Of a stretch of 38,844 bases of DNA, positions 15,398 to 22,694 are shown piece by piece. The DNA is taken from assembly GCA_021824575.1 (NCBI GenBank), contig JAKAKJ010000082.1, positions 1 through 38,844 of the forward strand. The letters are read 5' to 3'. Every line of letters starts with the position of its first letter. Positions within the stretch are counted from its first letter, which is position 1. This DNA comes from Chloroflexota bacterium (lineage in GTDB: Bacteria; Chloroflexota; Anaerolineae; Anaerolineales; Villigracilaceae). The notes under the pieces are model-generated. The model saw only the letters and a list, made by a program, of their open reading frames with translations. It was not told the origin of the DNA and did no database searches. A program made the position numbers and the translations under genes.

Positions 15398-16495
15398 ATG
15401 CTCAAACTACCTGGATTGATTGATCCTCACGTCCACGTGCGCGAACCCGGACAAACCCACAAGGAAGATTGGGACACCGCGACGCAAGCCGCCCTCGCTG
15501 GCGGCATAACGATGATTTTGGCGATGCCGAACACCAAGCCGCCGATCTTCGACGCATCCACTCTTGACCTCGCGCTGGATTCCGCTAAACAAAAAGCGCG
15601 CTGCGATTATGCCCAATACGTCGGCGCAGGACCAAATAATGCAGATAAGGTTGCCTCGCTTGCTGATAAGGCCGCCGGTCTGAAAATGTATCTCGACTCA
15701 ACCTTCGGCGAGTTGCGCCTCGACGATATGACTCTTTGGGTGCCACATTTTGAAAAATATCCAAAGCAATATCCAATTGTGGTTCACGCGGAAAGCCGAA
15801 GCATGGCCGCCGCGATCTTATTCGCGGCGATTTATGATCGTCCCGTTCACATCGCACATGTTTCTTTGAAGGAAGAAATTCTGCTCATCAAAGCCGCGAA
15901 GGAACGTGGAATTAAAGTCACATGTGAGGTCTGTCCGCATCATTTGTTTCTTATGGAGGGTGATGTTCCCTTATCCCCTAGCCCCTCTGCATTTCCAGGG
16001 ATAAGGGAAAGGGGAAAAAGTGGACGTGCTGAAGTCAGACCTCGCCTCGCCACGCAAGAAGACGTTGACGCATTATGGCAAAACCTCGATGTCATTGACT
16101 GTTTCGCCACCGACCACGCGCCGCATACTTTGGAGGAAAAAGATTCCGAGAATCCTCCGCCTGGATTCCCTGGACTGGAAACAGCGTTGCCGTTGTGGCT
16201 TACAGCGGTCAAAGACGGGCGATTGACAGTGGACGATATTATTTCTAAGATGTATGTGAATCCCAAAAAGATTTTCAATCTCCCTGAACAAGCGGACACT
16301 TTTGTTGAAGTGGATGAGAATGCCAAATATGAAATCAAAGCCGCGAATCAATTCACGCGCTGCGGCTGGACTCCGTTCGAAGGCTGGAAGGTGAAGGGAC
16401 GCGTAACGCGCGTCGTTCTGCGCGGACGCGAAGCATTCAAGGATGGCAAGGTGCTTTCGGAAAAAGGCTTTGGAAGGAATGTGAGAGAATATTAG
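15398..16495 (+). CDS. pyrC: dihydroorotase, CAD-like short form
   Basis: This 365-residue zinc enzyme closes carbamoyl-aspartate to dihydroorotate, the third step of UMP synthesis. Metal and catalytic residues are visible: His11 and His13 (HVHVRE), carboxylated Lys96 (GLKMYL), His130 (VVHAE), His154 (IAHVS) and Asp239 (ATDHAPH). It starts directly at the metal motif, lacking the N-terminal beta domain of ordinary bacterial PyrC. The blocks KEEILLIKAAK, HHLFL, VIDCFATDHAPHTLEEK and GWTPFEGWKVKG resemble the dihydroorotase domain of animal CAD (recalled comparison). Residues about 190-207 are extra, encoded by a palindromic repeat inside the gene. It heads the pyr cluster behind a promoter and attenuator. 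No strong ribosome site is seen. Confidence 0.92.
   Translation: MLKLPGLIDPHVHVREPGQTHKEDWDTATQAALAGGITMILAMPNTKPPIFDASTLDLALDSAKQKARCDYAQYVGAGPNNADKVASLADKAAGLKMYLDSTFGELRLDDMTLWVPHFEKYPKQYPIVVHAESRSMAAAILFAAIYDRPVHIAHVSLKEEILLIKAAKERGIKVTCEVCPHHLFLMEGDVPLSPSPSAFPGIRERGKSGRAEVRPRLATQEDVDALWQNLDVIDCFATDHAPHTLEEKDSENPPPGFPGLETALPLWLTAVKDGRLTVDDIISKMYVNPKKIFNLPEQADTFVEVDENAKYEIKAANQFTRCGWTPFEGWKVKGRVTRVVLRGREAFKDGKVLSEKGFGRNVREY
15966..16009. repeat. palindromic repeat, family D, in frame inside pyrC
   Basis: TTCCCTTATCCC (15966-15977) and GGGATAAGGGAA (15998-16009) form a perfect 12-bp inverted repeat with a 20-base loop, followed by AGGGGAAAAAG. The insert adds about 13 residues between HHLFL and EVRP compared with CAD-type enzymes, and keeps the reading frame. 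A related sequence forms the hairpin at 22646-22693, and a partial match lies inside gatB at 24131-24154. Confidence 0.75.
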
Positions 16496-16508
16496 AAAAG
16501 GCAACGAA

Positions 16509-17120
16509 ATGATACTTGCTGAACGAGTTATAGAAACACTAAAACAAAAATCAGGGTTATCTGATAGGCAAATTGCCGATGAATTGCTGGGCAAAGATAA
16601 ACCGCAACAGTCTATCAATATTGTTTGTAGAAGCTTGGAAAGTAAAGGAATCTTGGTTCGTCGGAAAATTGGCGAAGACCCGATCAAAAATTATTTGACT
16701 GGTCAAGAAGTAAATATCCCGCTCAAGAGAGAAAATCCAGATTCAAATAGTAAATATTTTTCTGAGGATGCTATCAAAGAAGTTTTAGAAAAGTGGCTAG
16801 TCGTTCAAGACTGGAAAGTAAAAGTTGCATGGGGACGAGATCATGGAGTTGATATAGAAGCGATTAAAGAAAATCGAAGATGGTTAATTGAAGTTAAAGG
16901 ACATGGCTCTCGTGATGCCATGCGAGTAAATTATTTTCTTGGAATTCTGGGAGAAATGCTACAACGTATGGAAGACTCCAACGCAAAGTACAGTATTGCA
17001 TTGCCCGATATACAACAATTCAGAAATCTCTGGACACGACTGCCTTTGCTCGCAAAATCACGTACAGGAATAACAGCCATTTTCGTAACTGGTGACGGCA
17101 AGGTGAGCGAGATTCGATGA
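16509..17120 (+). CDS. winged-helix plus PD-(D/E)xK nuclease-like protein
   Basis: This 203-residue protein is not assigned to a named family. Residues 1-55 look like a winged helix-turn-helix (LSDRQIADELLG, then a recognition-type helix and GILVRRK wing). Residues about 85-200 look like a restriction-endonuclease-type PD-(D/E)xK fold: Asp115 in GVDIEAI and Glu128-x-Lys130 in WLIEVKG, with a later beta strand GITAIFVTG. This layout fits a DNA-binding, DNA-cutting or methylation-sensing protein, perhaps a solitary defence nuclease; this is inference. The gene is clearly more AT-rich than its neighbours and lies between pyrC and pyrB, 13 bases after pyrC, with AAAGG before the ATG. This suggests a transferred cassette that uses the pyr transcript. 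No methyltransferase partner is nearby. Confidence 0.65.
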   Translation: MILAERVIETLKQKSGLSDRQIADELLGKDKPQQSINIVCRSLESKGILVRRKIGEDPIKNYLTGQEVNIPLKRENPDSNSKYFSEDAIKEVLEKWLVVQDWKVKVAWGRDHGVDIEAIKENRRWLIEVKGHGSRDAMRVNYFLGILGEMLQRMEDSNAKYSIALPDIQQFRNLWTRLPLLAKSRTGITAIFVTGDGKVSEIR

Positions 17121-17250
17121 TGAACATATGTGTCGAAACTGAGTCGCCTCACCCGTCGCGCGTATTCGAACAGAGAAAGAATGAAGCGTAGAACAAAGTG
17201 ATTAAACGGGATTCACTCTCAGTGCGCAACAAAATCCCGATATTCAAAAA

Positions 17251-17363
17251 TGTCATTGCGAGGCGCGCAGTGCCGTGGCAATCTCAACGAACCTGCAAAC
17301 AAACCATTACATAAAAACACAGGATTGCCACGCTCGCCAAAGAACGGCTCGCTCGCAATGACA
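17251..17363. repeat. palindromic repeat, family A
   Basis: This 113-bp element has perfect 12-base inverted ends (TGTCATTGCGAG and CTCGCAATGACA). The inner core is CGTGGCAATCTC ... GGATTGCCACG. It lies in the 265-base gap between the nuclease-like gene and pyrB and ends 22 bases before the pyrB ATG. The rest of that gap (17121-17250) shows no gene or clear signal. Confidence 0.8.
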
Positions 17364-17385
17364 GAAATCAAAAGGAGACTAACTT

Positions 17386-18369
17386 ATGCCCACCCCATCT
17401 TCATCCCAACACCTGCCGTTCGGCGAGAACAAAAACGCTGAGTGGTACGGCAAGGACATCATATCCGTCAAGCAGTTCAAGCGCGAAGATTTGGAATACG
17501 TCTTCGGCGTGGCGCACGAAATGCGCGGCATGGTCGAGCGCGTCGGCACGTTCGATCTGCTCAAAGGAAAAATCCTTGCCAATCTTTTTTATGAACCATC
17601 CACGCGTACCTCGTCGTCGTTCACTGCCGCGATGGAACGACTCGGCGGCTCGGTCATCCCAATCAACGAGGTGAAATATTCGTCAGTGACGAAAGGCGAG
17701 AGCCTGCCCGATACCGTCCGCACGCTGGAAAGTTACGCAGATGTGATCGTGCTGCGCCATCCTGAAACCGGCTCGGCGGCAATTGCGGCGAAAGCGGCGC
17801 GCAAACCTGTCATTAACGCCGGCGATGGAACGGGCGAACATCCCACGCAGGCTTTGCTCGATACGTTTACGATCTTTGAAGAACTTGGTGCGGGGCTTAT
17901 TGATGGTATGACCGTGACCATGCTGGGCGATTTGAAATATGGACGCACCGTCCACTCGTTGGCGCGTCTGCTTTCGCTTTATAAGGTCAGGCTCAATTAT
18001 GTCTCACCGGATATTCTAAGAATGCCAAAGGAAGTTATGGATGAGGTCGCGGAGAAAAATATTCCGCAAGCCGAGTTCTCGTCGCTTGAAAAAGTTTTGT
18101 CCGAAACTGATGTGTTGTACGTGACGCGCGTCCAAAAAGAACGATTTGAAGACCCCGCCGATTACGAAAAGGTCAAGGGCGCGTATGTGATTGATCCCGC
18201 CATCATGAAAGCCGCAAAGAAGGATATGATTGTGATGCACCCGCTGCCGCGCGTTGGCGAGATCAGCACCGACTTCGATGATGATCCTCGCGCCGCATAT
18301 TTCCGCCAGATGGAATATGGTCTGTATGTGAGAATGGCATTGCTGGCGATGGTGTTAGGGAAAGCATAA
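17386..18369 (+). CDS. pyrB: aspartate carbamoyltransferase catalytic subunit
   Basis: This 327-residue enzyme joins carbamoyl phosphate and aspartate, the committed step of UMP synthesis. The carbamoyl-phosphate loop is at 71-77 (PSTRTSS), the active-site lysine lies in [12 protein letters not shown], and the C-terminal half has [10 protein letters not shown] for aspartate binding. Length is typical for the catalytic chain. A polar N-terminal stretch of about 20 residues precedes the first helix. No pyrI regulatory subunit is present nearby. AAGGAG lies nine bases before ATG 17386. It is separated from pyrC by a nuclease-like gene and a family A repeat, and followed by two family E repeats. 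Confidence 0.95.
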   Translation: MPTPSSSQHLPFGENKNAEWYGKDIISVKQFKREDLEYVFGVAHEMRGMVERVGTFDLLKGKILANLFYEPSTRTSSSFTAAMERLGGSVIPINEVKYSSVTKGESLPDTVRTLESYADVIVLRHPETGSAAIAAKAARKPVINAGDGTGEHPTQALLDTFTIFEELGAGLIDGMTVTMLGDLKYGRTVHSLARLLSLYKVRLNYVSPDILRMPKEVMDEVAEKNIPQAEFSSLEKVLSETDVLYVTRVQKERFEDPADYEKVKGAYVIDPAIMKAAKKDMIVMHPLPRVGEISTDFDDDPRAAYFRQMEYGLYVRMALLAMVLGKA

Positions 18370-18371
18370 AG

Positions 18372-18474
18372 GAATAGAACGCGGATAACACCGATTAAGC
18401 GGATATTCGCGGATGCAGATAAAATAAAAAACATCCGCGAGAATCTGCTCGAACCGCGTAAATCCGTGTTCTAT
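18372..18474. repeat. palindromic repeat, family E, copy 1
   Basis: The left half GAATAGAACGCGGATAACACC ends in GCGGAT motifs, and the right half is its imperfect inverse (ATCCGCG ... AATCCGTGTTCTAT), giving a ~100-bp hairpin. It begins just after the pyrB stop. Copy 2 follows with a period of 109 bases. Confidence 0.75.
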
Positions 18475-18480
18475 ATTGAT

Positions 18481-18578
18481 GAATAGAACGCGGATGACAC
18501 CGATTAAGCGGATATCCGCGGATAAAAATTAAAAAATCTGCGGAAATCCGCCTGATCCGCAAAATCTGCGTGCTATTT
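18481..18578. repeat. palindromic repeat, family E, copy 2
   Basis: It starts GAATAGAACGCGGATGACACC and has an imperfect inverse right half (GCGGAAATCCGCC ... TCTGCGTGCTATT). It is a tandem copy of 18372-18474 and lies directly upstream of the GxxExxY gene. Its left end forms a perfect 14-base inverted pair with 19007-19020. Confidence 0.75.
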
Positions 18579-19020
18579 TCAATATAAGGAGTCAAGATGC
18601 TTCACGAAGGAATAACCTCTGATATCATCAATGCCTTCTACAAAGTCTATAACACATTGGGATATGGGTTTCTTGAGAAGGTCTATGAAAATGCTTTAGC
18701 AATGGAACTCGCGGAACGCGGTCATGTTGTGAAGCAACAATTACCCATTCAGGTTTATTATGAAGGCAAAGCTGTTGGCGAATATTTTGCCGATATGCTT
18801 ATTGACAACAAAGTCATTCTTGAACTTAAGACTGCCGAAAGCATTGCCAAAGAACATGAGGCGCAGCTTGTCAATTATTTGAAAGCCACAAAAGCTGAGA
18901 TTGGTCTCTTGCTCAATTTTGGCAAAGAGCCGAATTTCAAACGGAAAATCTTTTCCAACCAAAAAGAATCCCAAACATATCCGCGTCAATCCGTCAAATC
19001 CGTTTAATCCGCGTTCTATT
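18482..19020. mobile_element. candidate mobile unit: GxxExxY gene between inverted repeat ends
   Basis: AATAGAACGCGGAT at 18482-18495 and its exact reverse complement ATCCGCGTTCTATT at 19007-19020 bracket a 539-bp unit that contains only the GxxExxY gene. The right half-repeat (about 18977-19020) also encodes the last residues of that gene. The arrangement looks like a gene carried inside a palindromic repeat, inserted between pyrB and pyrF. No transposase is present. Whether the unit moves is inference. Confidence 0.45.
18597..19007 (+). CDS. GxxExxY family protein (PD-(D/E)xK nuclease superfamily)
   Basis: This 136-residue protein has the family motif in GYGFLEKVYENAL (Gly-x-x-Glu-x-x-Tyr at about 24-30). 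The nuclease-like core follows: an acidic residue in YFADMLI and Glu-x-Lys in VILELKT, the pattern of the PD-(D/E)xK superfamily. The biochemical role of GxxExxY proteins is unknown to me. AAGGAGTCAAG precedes ATG 18597. The C-terminal stretch after about residue 122 (ESQTYPRQSVKSV) is encoded by a palindromic repeat and is unlikely to belong to the fold. The gene sits inside the pyr cluster and is bracketed by inverted copies of the same repeat. Confidence 0.8.
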   Translation: MLHEGITSDIINAFYKVYNTLGYGFLEKVYENALAMELAERGHVVKQQLPIQVYYEGKAVGEYFADMLIDNKVILELKTAESIAKEHEAQLVNYLKATKAEIGLLLNFGKEPNFKRKIFSNQKESQTYPRQSVKSV

Positions 19021-19028
19021 TATTTACT

Positions 19029-19871
19029 ATGGAAACCTTTTTCTCTTTTCTCGAAAAACGCGTCGACGATTGTTCCTCGCTTTTATGCATTGGACTCGAC
19101 CCGCATATTCCTGACTTAAAGGAACCCACTGCCGCCTCTGCCCTCGACTTTTGCTTGAATCTCGTCAAACAAACTTCATCTTACGCCGCAGCTTTCAAAC
19201 CCAACGCCGCGTTCTTTGAAGTCTTCGGTGCGGACGGCTGGACCGCGCTCAAACAAGTGATTGATGCGATCCATGCAGAATCGAATCGACTCGGCTCGAA
19301 GATTCCGATCATCCTCGATGCCAAGCGCGGCGACATTGCGTCCACGGCGGAAGCATATGCCAAATCTGCGTTTGAAAATCTCGGCGTAGATTGCATTACA
19401 TTGAGTCCATATCTCGGAAAAGATTCCATCGAACCGTTTATTACTAATTATGAAAAAGGCGTTTTCCTTTTGTGTAAAACCTCCAATCCGGGTTCGGGTG
19501 ATCTGCAGGATGTGTCCGTCGTAGGGGCGACTGGCCAGTCGCCCCTACCTTTATATGAACACGTTGCCTACCTAGCCCAAACATGGAATACAAAAAACAA
19601 TATCGGTCTTGTCGTTGGCGCAACTCACATTGACGCGATGAAACGCGTCCGTGAAGCCGCTCCAGACTTGTGGTTTCTCGCCCCCGGCGTTGGGACTCAA
19701 GGCGGCGATTTGGAATCCGCGCTGAAGGCTGGCTTGCGAAAAGACGGCAAAGGGATGCTGATCAATGTTTCGCGCTCGATTGCCCGCGCCGACAATCCCA
19801 AACCCGCTGCCGCAGAATTGCGGGATCAGATCGTAAATATCAAAAGAGATTTGAATCGCAAAGCCCGCTAA
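19029..19871 (+). CDS. pyrF: orotidine 5'-phosphate decarboxylase, type 2
   Basis: This 280-residue enzyme decarboxylates OMP to UMP, the last step of the pathway. Key segments are GLDPHI (22-27), FKPNAAFFE (57-64) and the catalytic DAKRGDI (97-103), followed by S-P-Y-L-G and TSNPGSGDLQD for phosphate binding. The pattern is that of the longer type 2 enzymes. Residues 165-174 (VGATGQSPLP) are an insertion encoded by a perfect 28-bp palindrome. The last residues and the stop lie in another palindromic repeat. No ribosome site precedes ATG 19029 because the family E half-repeat runs up to 19020, so translation may depend on the upstream gene. Confidence 0.93.
   Translation: METFFSFLEKRVDDCSSLLCIGLDPHIPDLKEPTAASALDFCLNLVKQTSSYAAAFKPNAAFFEVFGADGWTALKQVIDAIHAESNRLGSKIPIILDAKRGDIASTAEAYAKSAFENLGVDCITLSPYLGKDSIEPFITNYEKGVFLLCKTSNPGSGDLQDVSVVGATGQSPLPLYEHVAYLAQTWNTKNNIGLVVGATHIDAMKRVREAAPDLWFLAPGVGTQGGDLESALKAGLRKDGKGMLINVSRSIARADNPKPAAAELRDQIVNIKRDLNRKAR
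19521..19548. repeat. palindromic repeat, family C, in frame inside pyrF
   Basis: This perfect 28-bp palindrome (GTAGGGGCGACTGG and its reverse complement, no loop) lies within the pyrF reading frame. It encodes most of an extra loop, VGATGQSPLP, between GDLQDVSV and LYEHVA. Close relatives with a GGGGCACAGC arm are at 23474-23502 and 26466-26494, both between genes. Confidence 0.85.
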
Positions 19872-19917
19872 GAACGCAAAGAAAAAAGAATCTTTGCGGG
19901 CTTTGCGTTCTTAGCGG
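19865..19917. repeat. palindromic repeat, family F, between pyrF and pyrE
   Basis: CCGCTAAGAACGCAAAG (19865-19881) and CTTTGCGTTCTTAGCGG (19901-19917) form a perfect 17-bp stem with a 19-base loop. The pyrF stop codon lies inside the left arm. The repeat ends just before the AAAGGAA ribosome site of pyrE. It could also act as an RNA stability or partial termination hairpin. Confidence 0.8.
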
Positions 19918-19938
19918 TTTGAAAAAAAGGAATCCTCT

Positions 19939-20550
19939 ATGGCAGAACTTAATCTCTCGCAAACATCTCTCGCTGACGGACTCCTCTCGGCAGGCTGTAT
20001 CAAATTTGGTAACTTCACTTTGAAATCGGGATTGCAATCCCCGATCTACATTGATTTACGGCAAATTATTTCTTATCCAAAATTGTTGGAACAAATCGGC
20101 GCGGCATATTTACCTCTGCTCAAAGATCTGAAATTTGATCGCGTCGCAGGTTTGCCTTACGCTGCGATTCCGATTGCGACGGCAATTTCTTTGCAGGGAA
20201 ATTATCCGATGATCTACCCGCGTAAGGAGGTGAAGACCTACGGCACGAAAGCTGAGATCGAAGGCGAATACCATGCAGGCGAGACGGTTGTCGTCATTGA
20301 CGATCTCGCCACGACTGGCGGAAGCAAATTCGAAGCGATTGAAAAATTGACCGGCGCAGGCTTGATCGTACAGGATGTTGTTGTGCTGGTAGATCGTCAA
20401 TCCGGCGCGAAAGAATCGCTGGGACAGGCTGGATTCAATCTTCATGCAGTTTTGACAATTACGCAATTGTTGAATTATTGGGAAGAGACAGGCAGAGTGG
20501 AAAAGGATAAAATTGAAGAGGCGAGAAAGTTTTTGAGGCAAAGCAATTAG
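19939..20550 (+). CDS. pyrE: orotate phosphoribosyltransferase
   Basis: This 203-residue enzyme joins orotate and PRPP to give OMP. The PRPP-binding loop VVVIDDLATTGGSK lies at 117-130. The flexible-loop lysines are in PRKEVKTYGTK (94-104), and FTLKSGLQSPIYIDLR (26-41) is the orotate-side segment. Length is normal. AAAGGAA lies about seven bases before ATG 19939. It sits between pyrF and a DinB-like gene in the pyr cluster. Confidence 0.95.
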   Translation: MAELNLSQTSLADGLLSAGCIKFGNFTLKSGLQSPIYIDLRQIISYPKLLEQIGAAYLPLLKDLKFDRVAGLPYAAIPIATAISLQGNYPMIYPRKEVKTYGTKAEIEGEYHAGETVVVIDDLATTGGSKFEAIEKLTGAGLIVQDVVVLVDRQSGAKESLGQAGFNLHAVLTITQLLNYWEETGRVEKDKIEEARKFLRQSN

Positions 20551-20563
20551 CCAAGGAGAAAGT

Positions 20564-21076
20564 ATGAATTTATTGGATTACATAAAACAGGTTTACGATT
20601 ACACCTATTGGGCGAATAAACGTTATTTTGCGGTTGCGGAAAATTTGTCGGAAGAATTGCTCCGCAAAATGCAGGGACACAGTTGGGGCGACATCCATGC
20701 CATGTTTGTACACATGATGAGCAGCGAATGGGTTTGGTATCAGCGCTGGCACGGAACTTCGCCTGCAGGCCATTTGAACAAAGATGACTTTCCGACGCTG
20801 ACATCCGTCAAAGAGCAGTGGGATAAAATCGAAACCGATATGCGGACTTATATCGAGTTGCAAACTGAAGAAAGCTTGCAAGCGAAGATCATTTATAACA
20901 ATTTCCGCGGCGAGACGTTCAGTGTGCCGTTGTATCAGATGCTAATGCACGTAGCGAATCATGAAACACATCATCGCGGCGAGCTGGCGGCGATGTATGC
21001 GTTGATGGATGTTCCACATCCTGAAGAAGAATTGATTCAATATTTCCTGAACTTGAGCGGGCAGAAAAAGTTTTAG
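20564..21076 (+). CDS. DinB-like metal-binding four-helix protein
   Basis: This 170-residue protein has the DinB/YfiT-like pattern. An N-terminal helix carries YDYTYWANKRYF. A first His in FVHMMSSEWVWYQRWHG (about 50) is followed by the HVANHETHHRGEL motif (129-141), supplying the other metal ligands (His133, His137). The family binds a divalent metal; some members are thiol transferases, others have no known activity. It lies 13 bases after pyrE with AAGGAG before the ATG, and before pyrD, so it is probably co-transcribed with the pyr genes. No link to pyrimidine synthesis is evident. Confidence 0.85.
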   Translation: MNLLDYIKQVYDYTYWANKRYFAVAENLSEELLRKMQGHSWGDIHAMFVHMMSSEWVWYQRWHGTSPAGHLNKDDFPTLTSVKEQWDKIETDMRTYIELQTEESLQAKIIYNNFRGETFSVPLYQMLMHVANHETHHRGELAAMYALMDVPHPEEELIQYFLNLSGQKKF

Positions 21077-21084
21077 GTGATCGC

Positions 21085-21153
21085 TGGTCGAGTAGGCGGC
21101 GGGGTCTCGATATATCCTGCGGATCACTCGACCAACGCCGCCGTACCGAGACC
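21085..21153. repeat. palindromic repeat, family B, abutting the pyrD start
   Basis: Units TGGTCGAGTA ... GGCGGCG, GGTCTCGATATATCC ... CTCGACCA and CGCCGCC ... TACCGAGACCA alternate in both orientations over 69 bases and can fold on themselves. The repeat ends only three bases before the GTG start of pyrD, so any pyrD ribosome site must lie inside it. Nested copies are in the family A elements at 15132-15163 and 33461-33603. Confidence 0.7.
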
Positions 21154-21156
21154 ACC

Positions 21157-22236
21157 GTGTATCCTTTCTTTCGTCCTTTCCTCTTTCGTCTCGAACCCGA
21201 ACGCGCACACCGGCTTACACTGAACCTTTTGCGTTTTGCGGGCAACTTTCCTCCCTCACGCTGGATGATGCAGGCGATGTTCGCCGCACCATCCAAACCT
21301 GTCCACGTTTTTGGATTGGATTTCAAGAATCCAATCGGACTTGCTGCGGGATACGATAAAGACGGCATCGCCATCCGCGGACTGGCCGCTCTGGGATTTG
21401 GTCACGTCGAAATCGGGACGGTCACGCCGCTGCCGCAAACGGGAAATCCACAGCCGCGGTTGTTCCGCCTCATCGAAGATGAAGCCATCATCAACCGCAT
21501 GGGATTCCCAAGCCGCGGCACGGAATTTGTCCAGGCGCGGCTGAACGCTGGATTGTCAATGAATTGGGTGGAAAGATTTATCGGCATGTCCCGCAAAAAG
21601 CCGCATGTAAGCCGCCACAAATTTACTGCAATTCTTGGTGTGAATCTCGGCAGGAACAAATCCACTTCCAATGAACAGGCTGTCTTCGATTATCTTGCCC
21701 TGCTGCAAAACTTTGCGCCGCTGGCAGATTATCTGACCATCAACGTCAGTTCGCCGAACACGGAAGGTTTGCGCCGCTTGCAGGAACGCGATGCGCTCGA
21801 AAGCCTGCTAAAGAATCTTCACCAACAGCGATTGATCGAACAGAACCAGCTTCAGCGGCGCGTGCCTTTGCTCGTTAAGCTCTCACCGGATTTGACGGAT
21901 GAAGAACTCGATGACGCGGTGGATGTCATCCTGCGTACGCACATGGACGGCATCATCGCCACCAATACAACTTTGGAGCGCTTCGGACTACGATCAAATT
22001 ATCGGGGTGAAAGCGGCGGGTTAAGCGGCGCCCCGCTCAAAGTCCAGAGTGAAGCGATGTTACAAAAAATCGTCAAGCGCGTAGGTGGAATGGTCCCGGT
22101 TGTCAGCGTTGGCGGCATTATGTGTCCCGAAGATGCCAAGCGCAGACTCGATATGGGCGCGGCGCTCGTCCAGATTTATACGGGCCTGGCTTATCAAGGT
22201 CCGGGCCTGGTCAAAAGAATCGCAAGGTTCCTATAA
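21157..22236 (+). CDS. pyrD: dihydroorotate dehydrogenase, quinone-linked class 2
   Basis: This 359-residue FMN enzyme oxidises dihydroorotate to orotate and passes electrons to membrane quinone. Class 2 marks are the N-terminal helical extension ([17 protein letters not shown]), [27 protein letters not shown], and the catalytic serine region [15 protein letters not shown] instead of the class 1 cysteine. The C-terminal FMN-phosphate region GGLSGAPLK and SVGGIM is present. The start is GTG 21157, chosen because the protein aligns from there; no clear ribosome site is seen since a repeat runs up to it. Being quinone-linked ties pyrimidine synthesis to the respiratory chain encoded upstream. 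Confidence 0.93.
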   Translation: MYPFFRPFLFRLEPERAHRLTLNLLRFAGNFPPSRWMMQAMFAAPSKPVHVFGLDFKNPIGLAAGYDKDGIAIRGLAALGFGHVEIGTVTPLPQTGNPQPRLFRLIEDEAIINRMGFPSRGTEFVQARLNAGLSMNWVERFIGMSRKKPHVSRHKFTAILGVNLGRNKSTSNEQAVFDYLALLQNFAPLADYLTINVSSPNTEGLRRLQERDALESLLKNLHQQRLIEQNQLQRRVPLLVKLSPDLTDEELDDAVDVILRTHMDGIIATNTTLERFGLRSNYRGESGGLSGAPLKVQSEAMLQKIVKRVGGMVPVVSVGGIMCPEDAKRRLDMGAALVQIYTGLAYQGPGLVKRIARFL

Positions 22237-22248
22237 AAGCTTTTATGG

Positions 22249-22262
22249 TATAGTTTTAATCA
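22249..22262 (+). promoter_or_regulatory. -10 box seven bases before an ATG (possible leaderless start)
   Basis: TATAGT (22249-22254) is followed by seven bases and then the ATG at 22262, with no Shine-Dalgarno sequence. The expected transcription start would fall at or next to the ATG. No good -35 is visible. The same layout occurs at 31314, 35265 and 38162. Confidence 0.45.
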
Positions 22263-22633
22263 TGGACGAAAAGATTACCATTATCGAAGGCCCGCCGCCC
22301 GTGTTCGAGCAAGTCAGTGACGCGTGGGCGCTGGGCTTGAACGAAAGCCCGAATGTGCTGGTTCCCGCGTTAACGCGCCTGCGCACGTTCAACGGGAATG
22401 CGTTGGTCGAGCGATGCCATCGCGCCTGGAGCAACCAACAGCCGATCCATTTGCATTATCGCAATGATATGGGACTCGAAGAGACCGCGCCAATCCTCGC
22501 GGCCCGCAATGTCGAAACATCCGAAGGACACGTTTTGCTCTTGTGGGTTTATCTGGACAAGGAACATGTCGAATATGAATTTGGTTCGGACGATGACGAC
22601 GAGGATGCCGAGCCGGACGATCACAATCTCTAA
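22262..22633 (+). CDS. hypothetical protein with acidic C-terminal tail
   Basis: This 123-residue protein was not recognised. It starts MDEKITIIEGPPPVFEQV, has a central ALTRLRTFNGNALVERC segment and a predicted mixed alpha/beta fold ending in VLLLWVYLDK. It finishes with a strongly acidic tail of about 15 residues (DDDDEDAEPDD). It has no signal peptide or membrane segment, so it is probably cytoplasmic. ATG 22262 was chosen because the open frame before it overlaps pyrD, and a TATAGT box lies seven bases upstream. It sits 25 bases after pyrD. Codon use is like its neighbours, so it looks like a real resident gene. Confidence 0.7.
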   Translation: MDEKITIIEGPPPVFEQVSDAWALGLNESPNVLVPALTRLRTFNGNALVERCHRAWSNQQPIHLHYRNDMGLEETAPILAARNVETSEGHVLLLWVYLDKEHVEYEFGSDDDDEDAEPDDHNL

Positions 22634-22645
22634 AATAAAATGAAA

Positions 22646-22693
22646 GGGGATAAGGGATAGGGATCCAAAACTTCCCTATCCCTTTCTTTATCC
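22646..22693. repeat. palindromic repeat, family D, hairpin before the crotonase gene
   Basis: AAGGGATAGGGA and TCCCTATCCCTT form a perfect 12-bp stem, extended outward by GGGGATA / TATCC with a bulge. It begins 12 bases after the stop of the acidic protein gene and ends one base before the crotonase ATG, so it may also act as a terminator or mask the start. It shares GGGGATAAGGGAT with the sequences inside pyrC and gatB. Confidence 0.7.
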
Positions 22694-22694
22694 T

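Noticed and set aside
16509-17120. Complete restriction-modification system
   Set aside because: No methyltransferase or specificity subunit lies on either side; neighbours are pyr genes.
18372-18578. CRISPR-like tandem repeats
   Set aside because: There are only two units with a 109-base period, each an imperfect palindrome with no equal-length unique spacers and no cas genes.
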